Shown: piece by piece, positions 54,414 to 64,000 of the stretch | How positions within the stretch are numbered: the first letter of the stretch is position 1 | Layout: the number at the start of each line of letters is the position of its first letter | NCBI RefSeq assembly: GCF_921293095.1 | Contig: NC_060258.1 | Coordinates: 4,216,001 to 4,280,000 of the forward strand | DNA length: 64,000 nt | Direction: 5' to 3' | Origin: Ischnura elegans | Lineage: Eukaryota; Arthropoda; Insecta; Odonata; Coenagrionidae | The notes under the pieces: model-generated | Database searches by the model: none | What the model saw: the letters and a program-made list of their open reading frames with translations, nothing else | Told to the model about the DNA's origin: nothing | Made by a program: the position numbers and the translations under genes

Positions 54414-56354
54414 TTAAAAGATGTTGGGACAAACATACACAATTTTTTTGATAGCATTATTCATTTGGTGCCCATTGTCACAGATGTTGTCATTTAAATG
54501 GTAATTTAAACTCAACGCATTTATGCTGACACTGTGTAATGCATTCCTCTGACTGACTTCTTTTAGAAATTCTTCTTCTAAATAACTGCCCATGATTTTA
54601 TTCATCACAACATATACATGAACAATAGCATTCACAGCAACTTCCTGAGAAACAAAAAGTCCACCTCGACTAAGGCACTTCACCAAATTATCGCTGTCTA
54701 CCTCTTCTAACATTCTTTCCTTCACTTACCTTTTTTTACAAAATGAGCAATTCATCATTTTAAATATGATCTCACACAATACCCAGCTATGTATGTCAAC
54801 ACAGGTAGAGCATTGCTTACATTTTTTTATATCGTCAGACTCCACAGATATATTGTGGTGTAAAAATGAATCAACTGATTGTTTTTGCTCAAGCACATCA
54901 TCAACATCATCATCATTTACACTATCCACTCATATATCTTTGTATGATTGAGACTAAAGCTTCAGAGGTCAGGAGTTTTGAAGCCTTAATTTGGTCTCTG
55001 ACTCGTACAACTGCCTGATAAAAATGTGATAGTTAGAGCCAGCAAGCTGCCTGTAGAGACCAAATCGCTATTCAAAGCAGTCGGTCTGAACTTTGCCAGG
55101 CAACATTTACTCCATCCCTAACTCCACCATACAATAGGATGCCATTTCACAGAGGGAATGTGTGGTATGCATGAAGGCGGAATGGGTTTCTTTTGACAAC
55201 CCACCCACGGTACCATCCCACCTCTTCACCCAATCGAACACTTTCTCTAATACCTTTCTCCCTTCAGAATCCAAAGTCATAGGTGTTTGCAAGGGGTCTT
55301 TTAATCTAATCCCTTTCCTCGTTGTCTTCACATTAACCACCTTCCACCAATCTGAAATTATTTGAACAAATTCAGCAGTTTCATTGTGATGCTTTAAATG
55401 TTTATCTTTCCCAAAGTCTTAAGGGCAGTGACCACTTAGTCATTAAACACTTGTAAGACCAGCTTCACATTCTGTCTCTCTATGTTTGAAAGTTAGAGTG
55501 CTTTCAAGGTGAGTGGATGCCCAAACCTAACTATCTCACCACACTCAATAAAATAAAGTTCCCTGATAGTCTGAAAGGGCGCAGTCAATTTTGGTGCACT
55601 GTCATCATTCAAATCAGGGAATAAGAATGACTGCCCATTACTCTGATTTAACAAATTGTTCCTACCATTTGATTAAGTGAACGGAGTCAAATAAAAAAAA
55701 GAGGGGCCGTGTTGCATCGCAAGGATGTGGATACACAATGCTTTGTTTCTCTGGTTCTGTGAACATTGAAACTGCTTTCCTATTAATAGCATCTGAGACA
55801 ATGCTCACCACTCTGTATCCAATACCCTCCAATGTGATGATTATTTTTTTATTACATCATGCAATTCCCTAGTAGAAAAATTACACACTGGAAGTATGTG
55901 AACCACCTCTTTGAATGGTAACATTAAACTTGAAATCGTGAAAACATGTGCAATTTTTGCAACTGAGGAAGTTATGACTAAAGCCAACTCAGTTACCCCC
56001 TTTTTAATCAACATATGTCTTCAAATGAATTTCATTCATCATGAGGATGACATTTCTTTCATGGCATTTAAGTTTGGGAAAGACAATTTTGGCATATGTA
56101 AGTGAGTTACATAAATCTATTACTGGGGTTAAATTATGATTAGAACACACTAGACGAATGGTTGTGGGATGTGGAAGGGAGTACATGCCTGAATTCCTAG
56201 CAAATTTATAGGCATGAGGAGAAATTGTAAACAATATACAAGAATAAACTAAAGTCTCACTTCTATAACGATAGGTAAACTTGTTCATCATCATAATCTT
56301 CAGTTGTTCAATGATAAAGGTAACTTTCACTCCTACTTCATCATCTGCTGCCAT
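54414..56354 (-). pseudogene. P-element-like transposase remnant 3
   Basis: The minus strand from 56354 reads TFIIEQLKIMM, SPHAYKFARN, YSLPHPTTIRLV, ILMMNEIHLKTYV (N- to mid-transposase). At 55340-55107: VFDWVKRW, GLSKETHSAFMHTTHSL, EMASYCMVELG (the conserved block before the QDPLE motif). At 54929-54414: a Cys-containing tail (CKQCSTCVD) and ECxN-type helices. Many stops lie between. The gene is more decayed than copies 1 and 2. Its N-terminal end is cut by the Penelope insertion at about 56455. Confidence 0.8.
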
Positions 56355-56563
56355 AACATCTTTGCAACAGCCAATTGCAAGTCCATAGGGCCCTTAAAAG
56401 GGCCTTTAGACATGACAAAGGAGACAAATAAAACGAAGAACGGCCTCCAGCATCAAAAGCCATCCCGCCTTACGTCTCCACGGTCTCGGGGAAGATAACA
56501 AGGATTCTTGCTAAACACAACATTCGTAGCATTCGCCTTCCTCCTGGCAAACTCCGGGATCAG

Positions 56564-56959
56564 TTGGTCCGAGCCAAGCACCCTATTGGTCTCAAGACAG
56601 CCGGCATTTACCGCATTCCATGCGAATGTGGTAAAGTGTATATTGGAGAGACGGAGAGGGTCATTGAGACGAGGGTGAAGGAGCATCGACGCCACCTCCG
56701 ACTCGGACAATTGGAAAAATCGGACATTGCTGAACACTGTGTCCAGGAAAATCACAATATCCACTGGGAAGAGACTGCCCAACTTGGAAGAACAAAAGGC
56801 TATTGGGACCGGATAACTAAAGAAGTCGCCGAGATCCGTCTTCACCCCAACAATATCAATAGAGATCGAGGACTGCAGCTAAGTAGCGCTTGGAACCTGG
56901 CATTAAATAGGACGAGGAAGGAGGAAAAATCCCGGACCAATCAGAGACCACCTAGGTAA
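56564..56959 (+). pseudogene. Penelope GIY-YIG endonuclease, domain intact
   Basis: PIGLKTAGIYRIPCECGKVY, then IGETERVIETRVKEHRRHL, then SDIAEHCVQENHNIHWE: GIY and YIG motifs, the catalytic Arg (ETRVKEH), and the C-x-C plus H...H elements special to Penelope endonucleases are all present. The frame is open from about 56457 through the domain. It is called a pseudogene only because the element lacks its reverse transcriptase. Confidence 0.88.
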
Positions 56960-56988
56960 AGGAGGAGGGTATATATATCGAAACACCG

Positions 56989-57045
56989 CGACATCGGCAT
57001 CATCAGCCCTGAGGATGTTGGGAAAGTCTCCCAACGAAACGTCGG
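56989..57045 (+). ncRNA. hammerhead-ribozyme-like motif in the Penelope tail
   Basis: Stem III strand CGAC-A-T, cleavage triplet ATC at 56993-56995, stem I GGC-ATCATCA-GCC, core CTGAGGA (57009-57015), stem II GTTGGGA...TCCCAAC, core GAAA (57036-57039), then stem III return C-GTCG. Two deviations: an A/C mismatch in stem III (G to A, fitting CpG decay of GTC) and one unpaired U before stem II. Hammerheads are known in Penelope-like elements. Confidence 0.62.
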
Positions 57046-57115
57046 CCTACACCACGCAGACCCTGACCCGGTTGGAAACCCGAGAAGCTTTCATCCTCAA
57101 ACAAGAATTTTGTAA

Positions 57116-57670
57116 TGATCCTTATTTCTTGAAAATAAAAAGAACTCCTGTTAAACCTTGACTTTTCCTTCCTGAGATTTCATTAATGACCCTGTTCTAG
57201 GTAATCAGCAGTGCTGTCATAAATTTATCATATCAATAATTGGAAATTGTGGTTGCTCCATACGTATACTGTTGCTAAGACCTGAAGGCTTGATTTTCCG
57301 AAATTAAAGCTTGAGTGAATGACATTCTTGGCCCTAAATCTTTCTGGCACATGGGTGTCACAGGGAATAGAAGAGCTGCCCCAATCCTAATTAACACGTT
57401 ATGAGGGATGTATGTCAAACTCTATTCTCAATAATCAAACCAACCTCAAGGGTTTAAGTGCCGTAGCCTTCGTTTTTCATTGCTATTTGTAACGTTTCAT
57501 TAAGAAATTATGAGTTTTAAATAAGTAGAACATAATTTGATTTTGGATTTAAGTTATCATTCGAAAACAGGAAAAATATCTTCCCAAAATTACGAAAATC
57601 CTACATTATGTACCATTAAAAATGAGGTGAATGCATCAGTTAGAGATAATTTTGCCTAGTAGTATTAATC
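57116..57670. other. intergenic, no feature
   Basis: AT-rich; nothing recognised. Confidence 0.5.
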
Positions 57671-57687
57671 TTAAGTGGCTAAAAGTT

Positions 57688-57880
57688 CTGCGGCCATGGC
57701 CACTGGTTCTTCCTATGGTTACAGGTTACTCATGTCCATGGCCACAGAGATAATAGTCTGGACACAGAGCCCACAGGATGGCCACAGACAGTCTCACAAT
57801 GGTCACAGACGACCACAAGATGGCCACAGACGGCCACAAGATGGCCACAAAATTTTCCTGCGGCCGTCTGTGGCCATTTT
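57688..57880. repeat. GGCCACA minisatellite
   Basis: Imperfect units of about 20 bp around GATGGCCACAGACGGCCACAA, repeated about six times, with inverted GTGGCC-type ends (57863-57880). It is flanked on the left by looser GCCATGGCCAC copies. Confidence 0.8.
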
Positions 57881-57929
57881 CACCAGGAAAGTCATTGAGA
57901 GTTTGATGGAAAGAAACTAGAAAAGCCAC

Positions 57930-60024
57930 AATTCATTGTCTGTCAGTACCAAGTTCTTGATGGAGATCTTCGCTTACTAATGGAGAATGAAATTTAAGAA
58001 AAAGAGACATTCTCATCATTGAATCTCCATCTATTCTGGAACTTGTATAAAAATTATGAACAGCATAAAATGAAATCCAACAATAGTAAAAAAGAGATTA
58101 CAAAATCAGCAGAATGACGTGATGATGCGAAATTTCTATTTCATTTTACTCAAGGTTTCCAGTTTTTTTAAGAAAACGGAAGATTTCCAAAGGTAAGTTT
58201 TCAGAAAATACCTAATTTAAGTAATGTCAGGTGGAATTTCCGAGCTCTTTTGTCATTTATTCTTTTACCAGAAGAAAAGAAGAAAAATTTGCGAAAAACG
58301 GGGTTCTAAGCAGAGGGTTTTAAACTACTTTTAGCACTTTTTATAACCAAAATAATTTCATTTTTCAAAGAACTCTTTTGTAAATTCAGGATTTATCAAT
58401 ATTTTGTTACTAACTGCCTCAATTTCTACCTTTTATGAAGATAAGTAGTTGTGTTTTATATTTCGGTGGTGTGGGTTAGTCCCGTCCCCCCCCCCCGGAC
58501 GTCCCACCTCGCTACACCATTGCACAGGTGTGTGTTAATACATAAGTGCTATAAAATTGCATCATAATAAATTAATTTGTAGTCTAAATAAAAAACTTCT
58601 ACAAAATGTGTTTTTCACCTTATAAGTTAATATGGTAAAATAAGTTTTTTGGGTTGGGGGTGAGCTTTTTTAAAAAGAAAATATATATAATGTCTTCTTC
58701 TTTAGTTTTGTGCAAAAGGTCATCAATTTATAGCACAGGAACATGGGGTTACAAAAAAGTTATAACCCTAATGGACATATACTAAATGCCCTTTAAGTGC
58801 ATAGAATTATGCATTAAAAATTTATCTAAATAATTCACTCAAAAAATTTATAAATACTAAAAAACTTGCGTATGATGGAAAATATGAGATATTAACTGCA
58901 GTTACTAAAATTAGTAATGTGAAGAGAGCTCTAGATTTTTAAATTGCCGAAGAAATTCCTTCAACTTCAATCTTTTTACTGATGACGTTGACATAAATTT
59001 TTGAAAGGGTATCACCAGAATGTCAGTCAGACATGTTGTATGATTAAATTTTATTACTTCGCTCCCAAAATATCTGTGATAGCAATGCCTTTGCGGACTT
59101 ACAAAAACCGGGGCTTTTCATTCCCTGCAGTAAAAATATGCGTATTCACCACTATTTTTACGTGAAATAATTTTTCCATGATAAAATAATCTCAATGGAT
59201 ATATCTCCACACGCAAAACCACGTGTCTAATACGACCAATTTCATTTTTTTAAACTATTTATACACAGAAGGGAAGTTGTTTCGTGCCAATCAACAGGAC
59301 ACAGTTACCAGGAAATATACGGCCATTCACCTGGGCAAGAAATTCCTTGATTGATCGTTTAAGGCTTAACCATAGCTAGCAATGTTTTCAAGAGGAAATA
59401 TTATTGTCATTTGTATAAAGAATTGCACAGTGATTGTGGTGCAGGCACTCAAACTACAACACAATACTGATGTAATCATCGAAAGACATGCGAGTAAATC
59501 AACAATATAAACAGACTAGTCACTAAGCTGAGTACTCTCTCCATCAATCGTATATTATTATTAACTTGATATTTGCATATAAATTACATAGAAGCACAAC
59601 ATCAACTAACATAGATCAGACAATAAAACATTGATCAATCACACAATTGACATTGACATAACATTGAAAAATTTTCTTGAGGCAAAGTGCCTGCAGTTCT
59701 TATCGAAAGTGTTGCAATGCATGCCTTACTTTCAAATGTAAATAATTTTCTACCATTAAAAAATAGCAGTTACACATAAACGAATAAATTAATTAGTCTA
59801 CGAAAATATAGCCCAGTAACATTACTTGAAAATTTATTTAATAAGGTCACAGATCTAAATAAATATTATTATATCATTTTCAACATAATGGGACATTTTT
59901 TATATTATACAAGCAGTTCTTGTAATAATAAGAATTGTTGACCTTGATTGCTAACAATTACCAATAACTAGTCAACTAAAAACTTAACCCTGTGTGTTTG
60001 CAAATGAAAGAAAAGTTGCATCTA
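57930..60024. other. intergenic, no gene
   Basis: AT-rich. At 58465-58525 the minus strand reads CAATGGTGTAGCGAGGTGGG followed by a G-run, an end type common in insect MITEs. No other feature. Confidence 0.5.
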
Positions 60025-61865
60025 TTAAGAGAAAGTCTTTCCACATTCATTGCATTCATTGAGTAGGACAAGGTTTTCTTTGGTAGTGTAAGACTTTTCA
60101 CATTCACTACACGAATATGATTTCTTCTTCATATGAATAGAAATGTGACAGACAAGGTGGCTTCTTCGTGAGAAAGACTTATCACATATATTGCAGGAAT
60201 AAGGTCTCTCCTTCGTATGAGTCCGCATGTGATTGACAAGGGTGATCTCTTGAGAAAAAAACTTATCGCATTCATTGCAAGAATAAGGTTTCTCCTTCAT
60301 ATGAGTCCGCATGTGACAGACAAGGTGACTCTTTTGAGAGAAAGACTTATCACATTGATTGCAAGAATAAGGTTTATCCTTCGTATGAGTCCGAATGTGA
60401 CGGACAAGGTTACTATTTAGAGAGAAAGACTTTTCACATTCATCGCAGGAATAAGGTTTCTCCTTCGTATGAGTCCGCATGTGATTGACAAGGTCGATCT
60501 TTTCAGAGAAAAACTTATCGCATTCATGGCAAGAATAAGGTTTCTCCTTCAGATGAGTCCGCATGTGACAGACAAGGTGACTCTTTTGAGAGAAAGACTT
60601 ATCACATTGATTGCAAGAATAAGGTTTCTCCTTCGTATGAGTCCGCATGTGACGGACAAGGTGACTCTTTTGAGAGAAAGACTTTTCACATTCATCGCAG
60701 GTATAAGGTTTCTCCTTCGTATGAGTCCGCATGTGATTGACAAGGTCGATCTTTTCAGAGAAAAACTTATCGCATTCATGGCAAGAATAAGGTTTCTCCT
60801 TCAGATGAGTCCGCATGTGACAGACAAGGTGACTCTTTTGAGAGAAAGACTTATCACATTGATTGCAAGAATAAGGTTTATCCTTCGTATGAGTCCGAAT
60901 GTGACGGACAAGGTGGCTGTTTTCAGAGAAAGACTTATCACATTCATTGCACGAATAAGGTTTCTCCTTCGTATGAGTCCGCATGTGATTGACAAGGGTG
61001 ATCTCTTGAGAAAAAAACTTATCGTATTCATTGCAAGAATAAGGTTTCTCCTTCATATGAGTCCGCATGTGACAGACAAGGTGACTCTTTTGAGAGAAAG
61101 ACTTATCACATTGATTGCAAGAATAAGGTTTATCCTTCGTATGAGTCCGAATGTGACGGACAAGGTTACACTTTTCAGAGAAAGACTTATCACATTCATA
61201 GCACGAATAAGGTTTCTCCTTTGTATGAGTCCGAATATGACGGTTAAGGTGGCTGTTTTCAGAGAAAGACTTATCACATTCATTGCAAGAATAAGGTTTC
61301 TCCTTCGTATGAGTCCGAATGTGACAGATGAGGTTACTCTTTCGAGAGAAAGACTTTTCACATTCATCGCAGGTATAAGGTTTCTCCTTCGTATGAGTCC
61401 GAATGTGACGGAGAAGGGTAGTCTTATCAGAGAAAGACTTATCACATACATTGCAAGAATAAGGTTTCTCCTTCGTATGAGTCCGATAGTGACGGACAAG
61501 GTGACTGTTTCGAGAGAAAGACTTTTCACATTCATTGCAAGAATAAGGTTTCTCCTTGGTATGAGTCCGCATGTGATAGACAAGATGACTCTTACAAGGG
61601 AAAGACTTATCACATTCATTGCAAGAATATAGTTTTATCTTCGTATGAGTCCGAGTGTGATGGACAAGGCTACTTGCATAGCTAGATTTCGAATGAAACC
61701 GTCCATCATTAGGATTTGAGCACAACGTTATTTTATCAGCAATCAATATATCATATTTTTTAAAGTCTTTATCAAACACCTTCCTGCCTTTCCTTGAATG
61801 TGATGCTCTAGTCTTTGGTTCAAGGACTGCAAACAAGGCTGAGGCTCGTTTAGAAGCTGGGGACT
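60025..61865 (-). CDS. multi-C2H2 zinc-finger protein, last exon
   Basis: Entered in phase 1 after TTTTTTCTAG (exon starts at 61865), ending TAA at 60027-60025; about 613 residues. A short basic leader (SRKGRKVFDKDFKKYD) is followed by one degenerate finger, 18 C2H2 fingers and a truncated last one (YSCSECEKSY, no histidines). The linkers read TKEKP (also TKDKP, MKEKP, LKEKP) in place of TGEKP. One finger has its second Cys changed (CNEYDK). Fingers with helix SQKSHLVCHM occur four times and two-finger blocks are duplicated. The phase-1 acceptor equals that of the ZAD-C2H2 gene at 24255, so this may be the last exon of a paralogue. Likely a nuclear DNA-binding protein; its exon is open and apparently intact. 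Confidence 0.85.
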
Positions 61866-62228
61866 CTAGAAAAAATATACCATTAAAAATAAGTGAAGAC
61901 AGGCATGAAATCTACGACTCGGTGAACTTATTTATAACAGCAAATTGACAGATATCAAGGTAGCTACGTAAACCGATTCTTCGGTTAGACGCTATCCACA
62001 TAACAAGGTGTCAGTTAATTTTTTACGGTTGTTACCATATATTTATTTACAAATTTAATGGCACTGCTCCTAAGGGAAATTGAGCAAAATATTGCATACT
62101 TACCTCAAGTATCTACTCCAGAATACATATCAATGCACTTTTTCGTGCACAGAAGTAATCATACACTGAATTTACAAATGCCATGTACACACATAATGTT
62201 GAACTGAAAAATTTTTCATCATTATTAA
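61866..62228 (-). other. intron and possible degenerate upstream exon
   Basis: The 61866-62103 stretch looks like an intron: a donor GTAAGT at 62103 (minus) and a good polypyrimidine acceptor. The putative exon 62149-62104 has a TGA just before the phase-1 exit, and its acceptor-like TGATTACTTCTG lacks AG, whereas the homologous place in the 20.7-kb exon reads TGATTACTTCCAG. Confidence 0.4.
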
Positions 62229-64000
62229 CCCATTATTCCTCAGACTGTATGTAATGGTTTTAAATTTGGTTTTTTCGTATATTCCAGTTTATTTTGACCT
62301 GATTAAGATATATTTTCATTAAAAAAATTATTTTCAACTTAATATATGATGTTCAAAATGTTGCGTTTCCGTAACGCTGGGAAAACTCCGGCAAAAAATT
62401 AAAATACAAGTTTTTATAACTTAAGTTTCACCTTTTATTTTTTATCGTGATTTGCATACTCAACACCTTCGCCCCGAATAATCAGTATTCCTTTGGTAAA
62501 ATGCTTTTTTCTGCCTTGACGAACATGCTGGCATTCATGAATAGAATCCACAGCCATTGCCCCTAATCTGGATAAGATAACATGCTACAGAGTTATTGTG
62601 TACCCCTACCATTCCCTAAATGTAATCGTTTAAGACATTTGATTGCGGAATCAGATCACTCTTATTCAGCCTCCGTTTGTGCCCATTCGTCCTTACTATG
62701 GGTTCAATATTCTCGTGTGTTGAAGCAGAGGTGTCTACAGAATTATCATACCATCGCGCTAATAGAATATTTTTTGACTTGTCAAAGAAATAGTCAAAAT
62801 CCTCTAGGTTTTTTGTCAAATCCCTCGGAGACTTGAGTGTGGAGTGTCCGGTTCCAACACACAGAATCGCGTTTCGGACATTTATAAAAATTCAACAGAT
62901 ATAGAGCAATCCTTTCTCCAAGTGGTAATGAACTATCTCTTCCTGGCTCAGCGCCTACATATGGCAAAAACTGATAGTGATAGTCCGTAGATGAGGCTAG
63001 ACACTACAATTTATAACCAAGGATGAATATTTTAGCTGTGTCGCCCGAAATATAGAACCATTTAATCATCAACGCACAATTTACTTAAAATAAACCCAAA
63101 GTGAATGAAGTTTTAATTTAGACTTGAGAAAAGGCCTGAATTTTGAAAATGTTGTCAAACATCGGAGAGGCGTACAAATTTTATAATTTTATCAAAACTA
63201 TTCTACGTCATAAAAAGTCTCAGAACTGGAACAGACATATCCTCTTTGTTTTTCCAGAACATATTAGTGCGTGGTAATGCATTGTACCCCGATAATATTA
63301 GGATCCCAATGAGATTTATTAGATCTGCCATACTTGGAGTAAACATGTTTATTTTCCTCCCCAGCGTACTTATTTGAATAGTTCGAAAATAATTCAAGTA
63401 ATCCTTTACTAAGAAATAAGCGAAAGATCTCAATCTCAGCGCGTTTGACTGTATTTCAAGCAAGTCCTAGAAATGCCTGAAGGTAGCGGAATACTGCCGT
63501 CATTTATAACTATCTCCCCATCATCGGTGTTTCTTTGACGGTGAGGTCACTAACTTCTATATTCCCCGGAGAGTATCAACGCATCGACCTCATCGCTTTC
63601 TTCGCTAAGTTATTCCACTGCATCCAGTACTTTATCGCCCGTGGTGCCCCTCCTGAAAACACACATATCTGAAATACTGAGATAATGTAATTTTCATTGC
63701 ATTTCCCAAATCTAGAAAACATTATAAACGACCTCTCCTGTAAATTATTATTCACTTCCCTTCTGCCAAAGTAAACTTCTGAGGCGTAGAAATAAGGCAT
63801 AAAATTTTCCTCACTTTTTCAGTTGGATGAAATCCCTGGATGACGTTTCTTACAAGCCGAGAAAATAATATTGCAGTATTATTAATATAATTACTAAAAG
63901 TGAGATAAAAAAGGAATTTTGTGGGACTATTTCACTGATATCAACCCATTTTAAGCTAATTTCCTAGCTTTACACCACCTAAGCGCTAAAACAAAAGATA
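62229..64000 (-). mobile_element. piggyBac-like transposon, partial at window edge
   Basis: TTAA (62225-62228) is followed by CCCATTATTCCTCAGACTG, a piggyBac-type terminus. A subterminal GTTGCGTTTCCGTAACGCTGGG resembles the one in the first piggyBac (GTTGCGTTTTCGCAACGTTGG, 16038). Transposase pieces are on the minus strand. The other end lies outside the window. Confidence 0.8.
62616..63463 (-). pseudogene. piggyBac transposase remnant
   Basis: 63463-63203 reads FTPSMADLINLIGILILSGY, then ALPRTNMFW (the conserved FIGILILSGYNxLP block). 62819-62616 reads ILLARWYDNSVDTSAST and LIPQSNVLNDYI (the WxDNxxVxxAS and PxxVxxYN blocks). An acidic N-terminal piece (SDEVDALILSGEY) lies near 63595-63565. 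Stops and gaps lie between. Confidence 0.8.

Larger units (their letters stand above)
56455..57115 (+). mobile_element. Penelope-like element, 3' end
   Basis: It starts within the reverse transcriptase thumb/linker (YVSTVSGKITRIL, RLPPGKLRD), continues through the GIY-YIG endonuclease to a stop at 56957-56959, and ends with a structured non-coding tail that includes a hammerhead-like motif. The 5' side is truncated. Confidence 0.88.

Noticed and set aside
60469..61632. A 387-codon plus-strand open frame with repeating MSPHVTDKV units opposite the zinc-finger exon
   Set aside because: It is the antisense reading of an 84-bp-period finger array. The sense strand gives C2H2 fingers with conserved ligands; antisense openness is a by-product of the repeat.
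1..64000. CRISPR arrays, operons, ribosome-binding sites or plasmid origins
   Set aside because: Introns, poly(A) signals and arthropod domain families show a eukaryotic nuclear sequence; no such structures are present.

Overview
The window is a gene-poor, AT-rich, transposon-dense stretch of an animal genome, almost certainly an insect or another arthropod. The main evidence is a seven-exon gene coding for an N-terminal ZAD (zf-AD) domain joined to C2H2 fingers, an arthropod-specific architecture, and two decayed ZAD exon pairs beside it. Genes are split by large GT-AG introns and there are no bacterial-style operons. Species cannot be read from the sequence.

Layout. 1-2650: 3' part of a dead Ty1/copia retrotransposon. 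2654-5440: a diverged ~1.44 kb-period tandem duplication carrying two ZAD pseudogenes on the minus strand. 6241-25038: the ZAD-C2H2 gene on the plus strand. All six exon joins are phase-consistent, and its introns hold a hAT remnant with a TTAA-flanked piggyBac inside it, a foldback element, a snap-back mariner and a LINE fragment. Its finger exon is broken by a 4-bp deletion and its 3' fingers have decayed. 25.6-36.9 kb: mostly unannotatable sequence with a near-perfect 177-bp hairpin, a 391-bp MITE, two orphan THAP first exons, a tRNA-derived SINE and several unassigned open stretches. 36.9-41.7 kb: a THAP/P-element-like transposon with inferred exon structure. 42.3-46.4 kb: a second copia element (minus) interrupted by a 3.27-kb TIR transposon of unidentified family with a CAAAA target duplication. 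46.9-49.3 kb: last two exons of a BEN-domain gene, with a Penelope-like fragment in the intron. 49.7-57.1 kb: AT-rich satellite, two more P-like transposase remnants, LINE fragments, MITEs and a Penelope-like tail with a hammerhead-ribozyme-like fold. 60.0-61.9 kb: a long C2H2 exon on the minus strand with non-canonical TKEKP linkers. 62.2 kb to the end: the start of another piggyBac.

Plausible host coding: the ZAD-C2H2 gene (probably now damaged), the BEN-domain 3' exons, and the minus-strand multi-finger exon, which may be the last exon of another ZAD-type gene because it uses the same phase-1 acceptor. Everything else recognisable is mobile-element derived and mostly inactive. I found no CRISPR, rRNA or intact tRNA genes.
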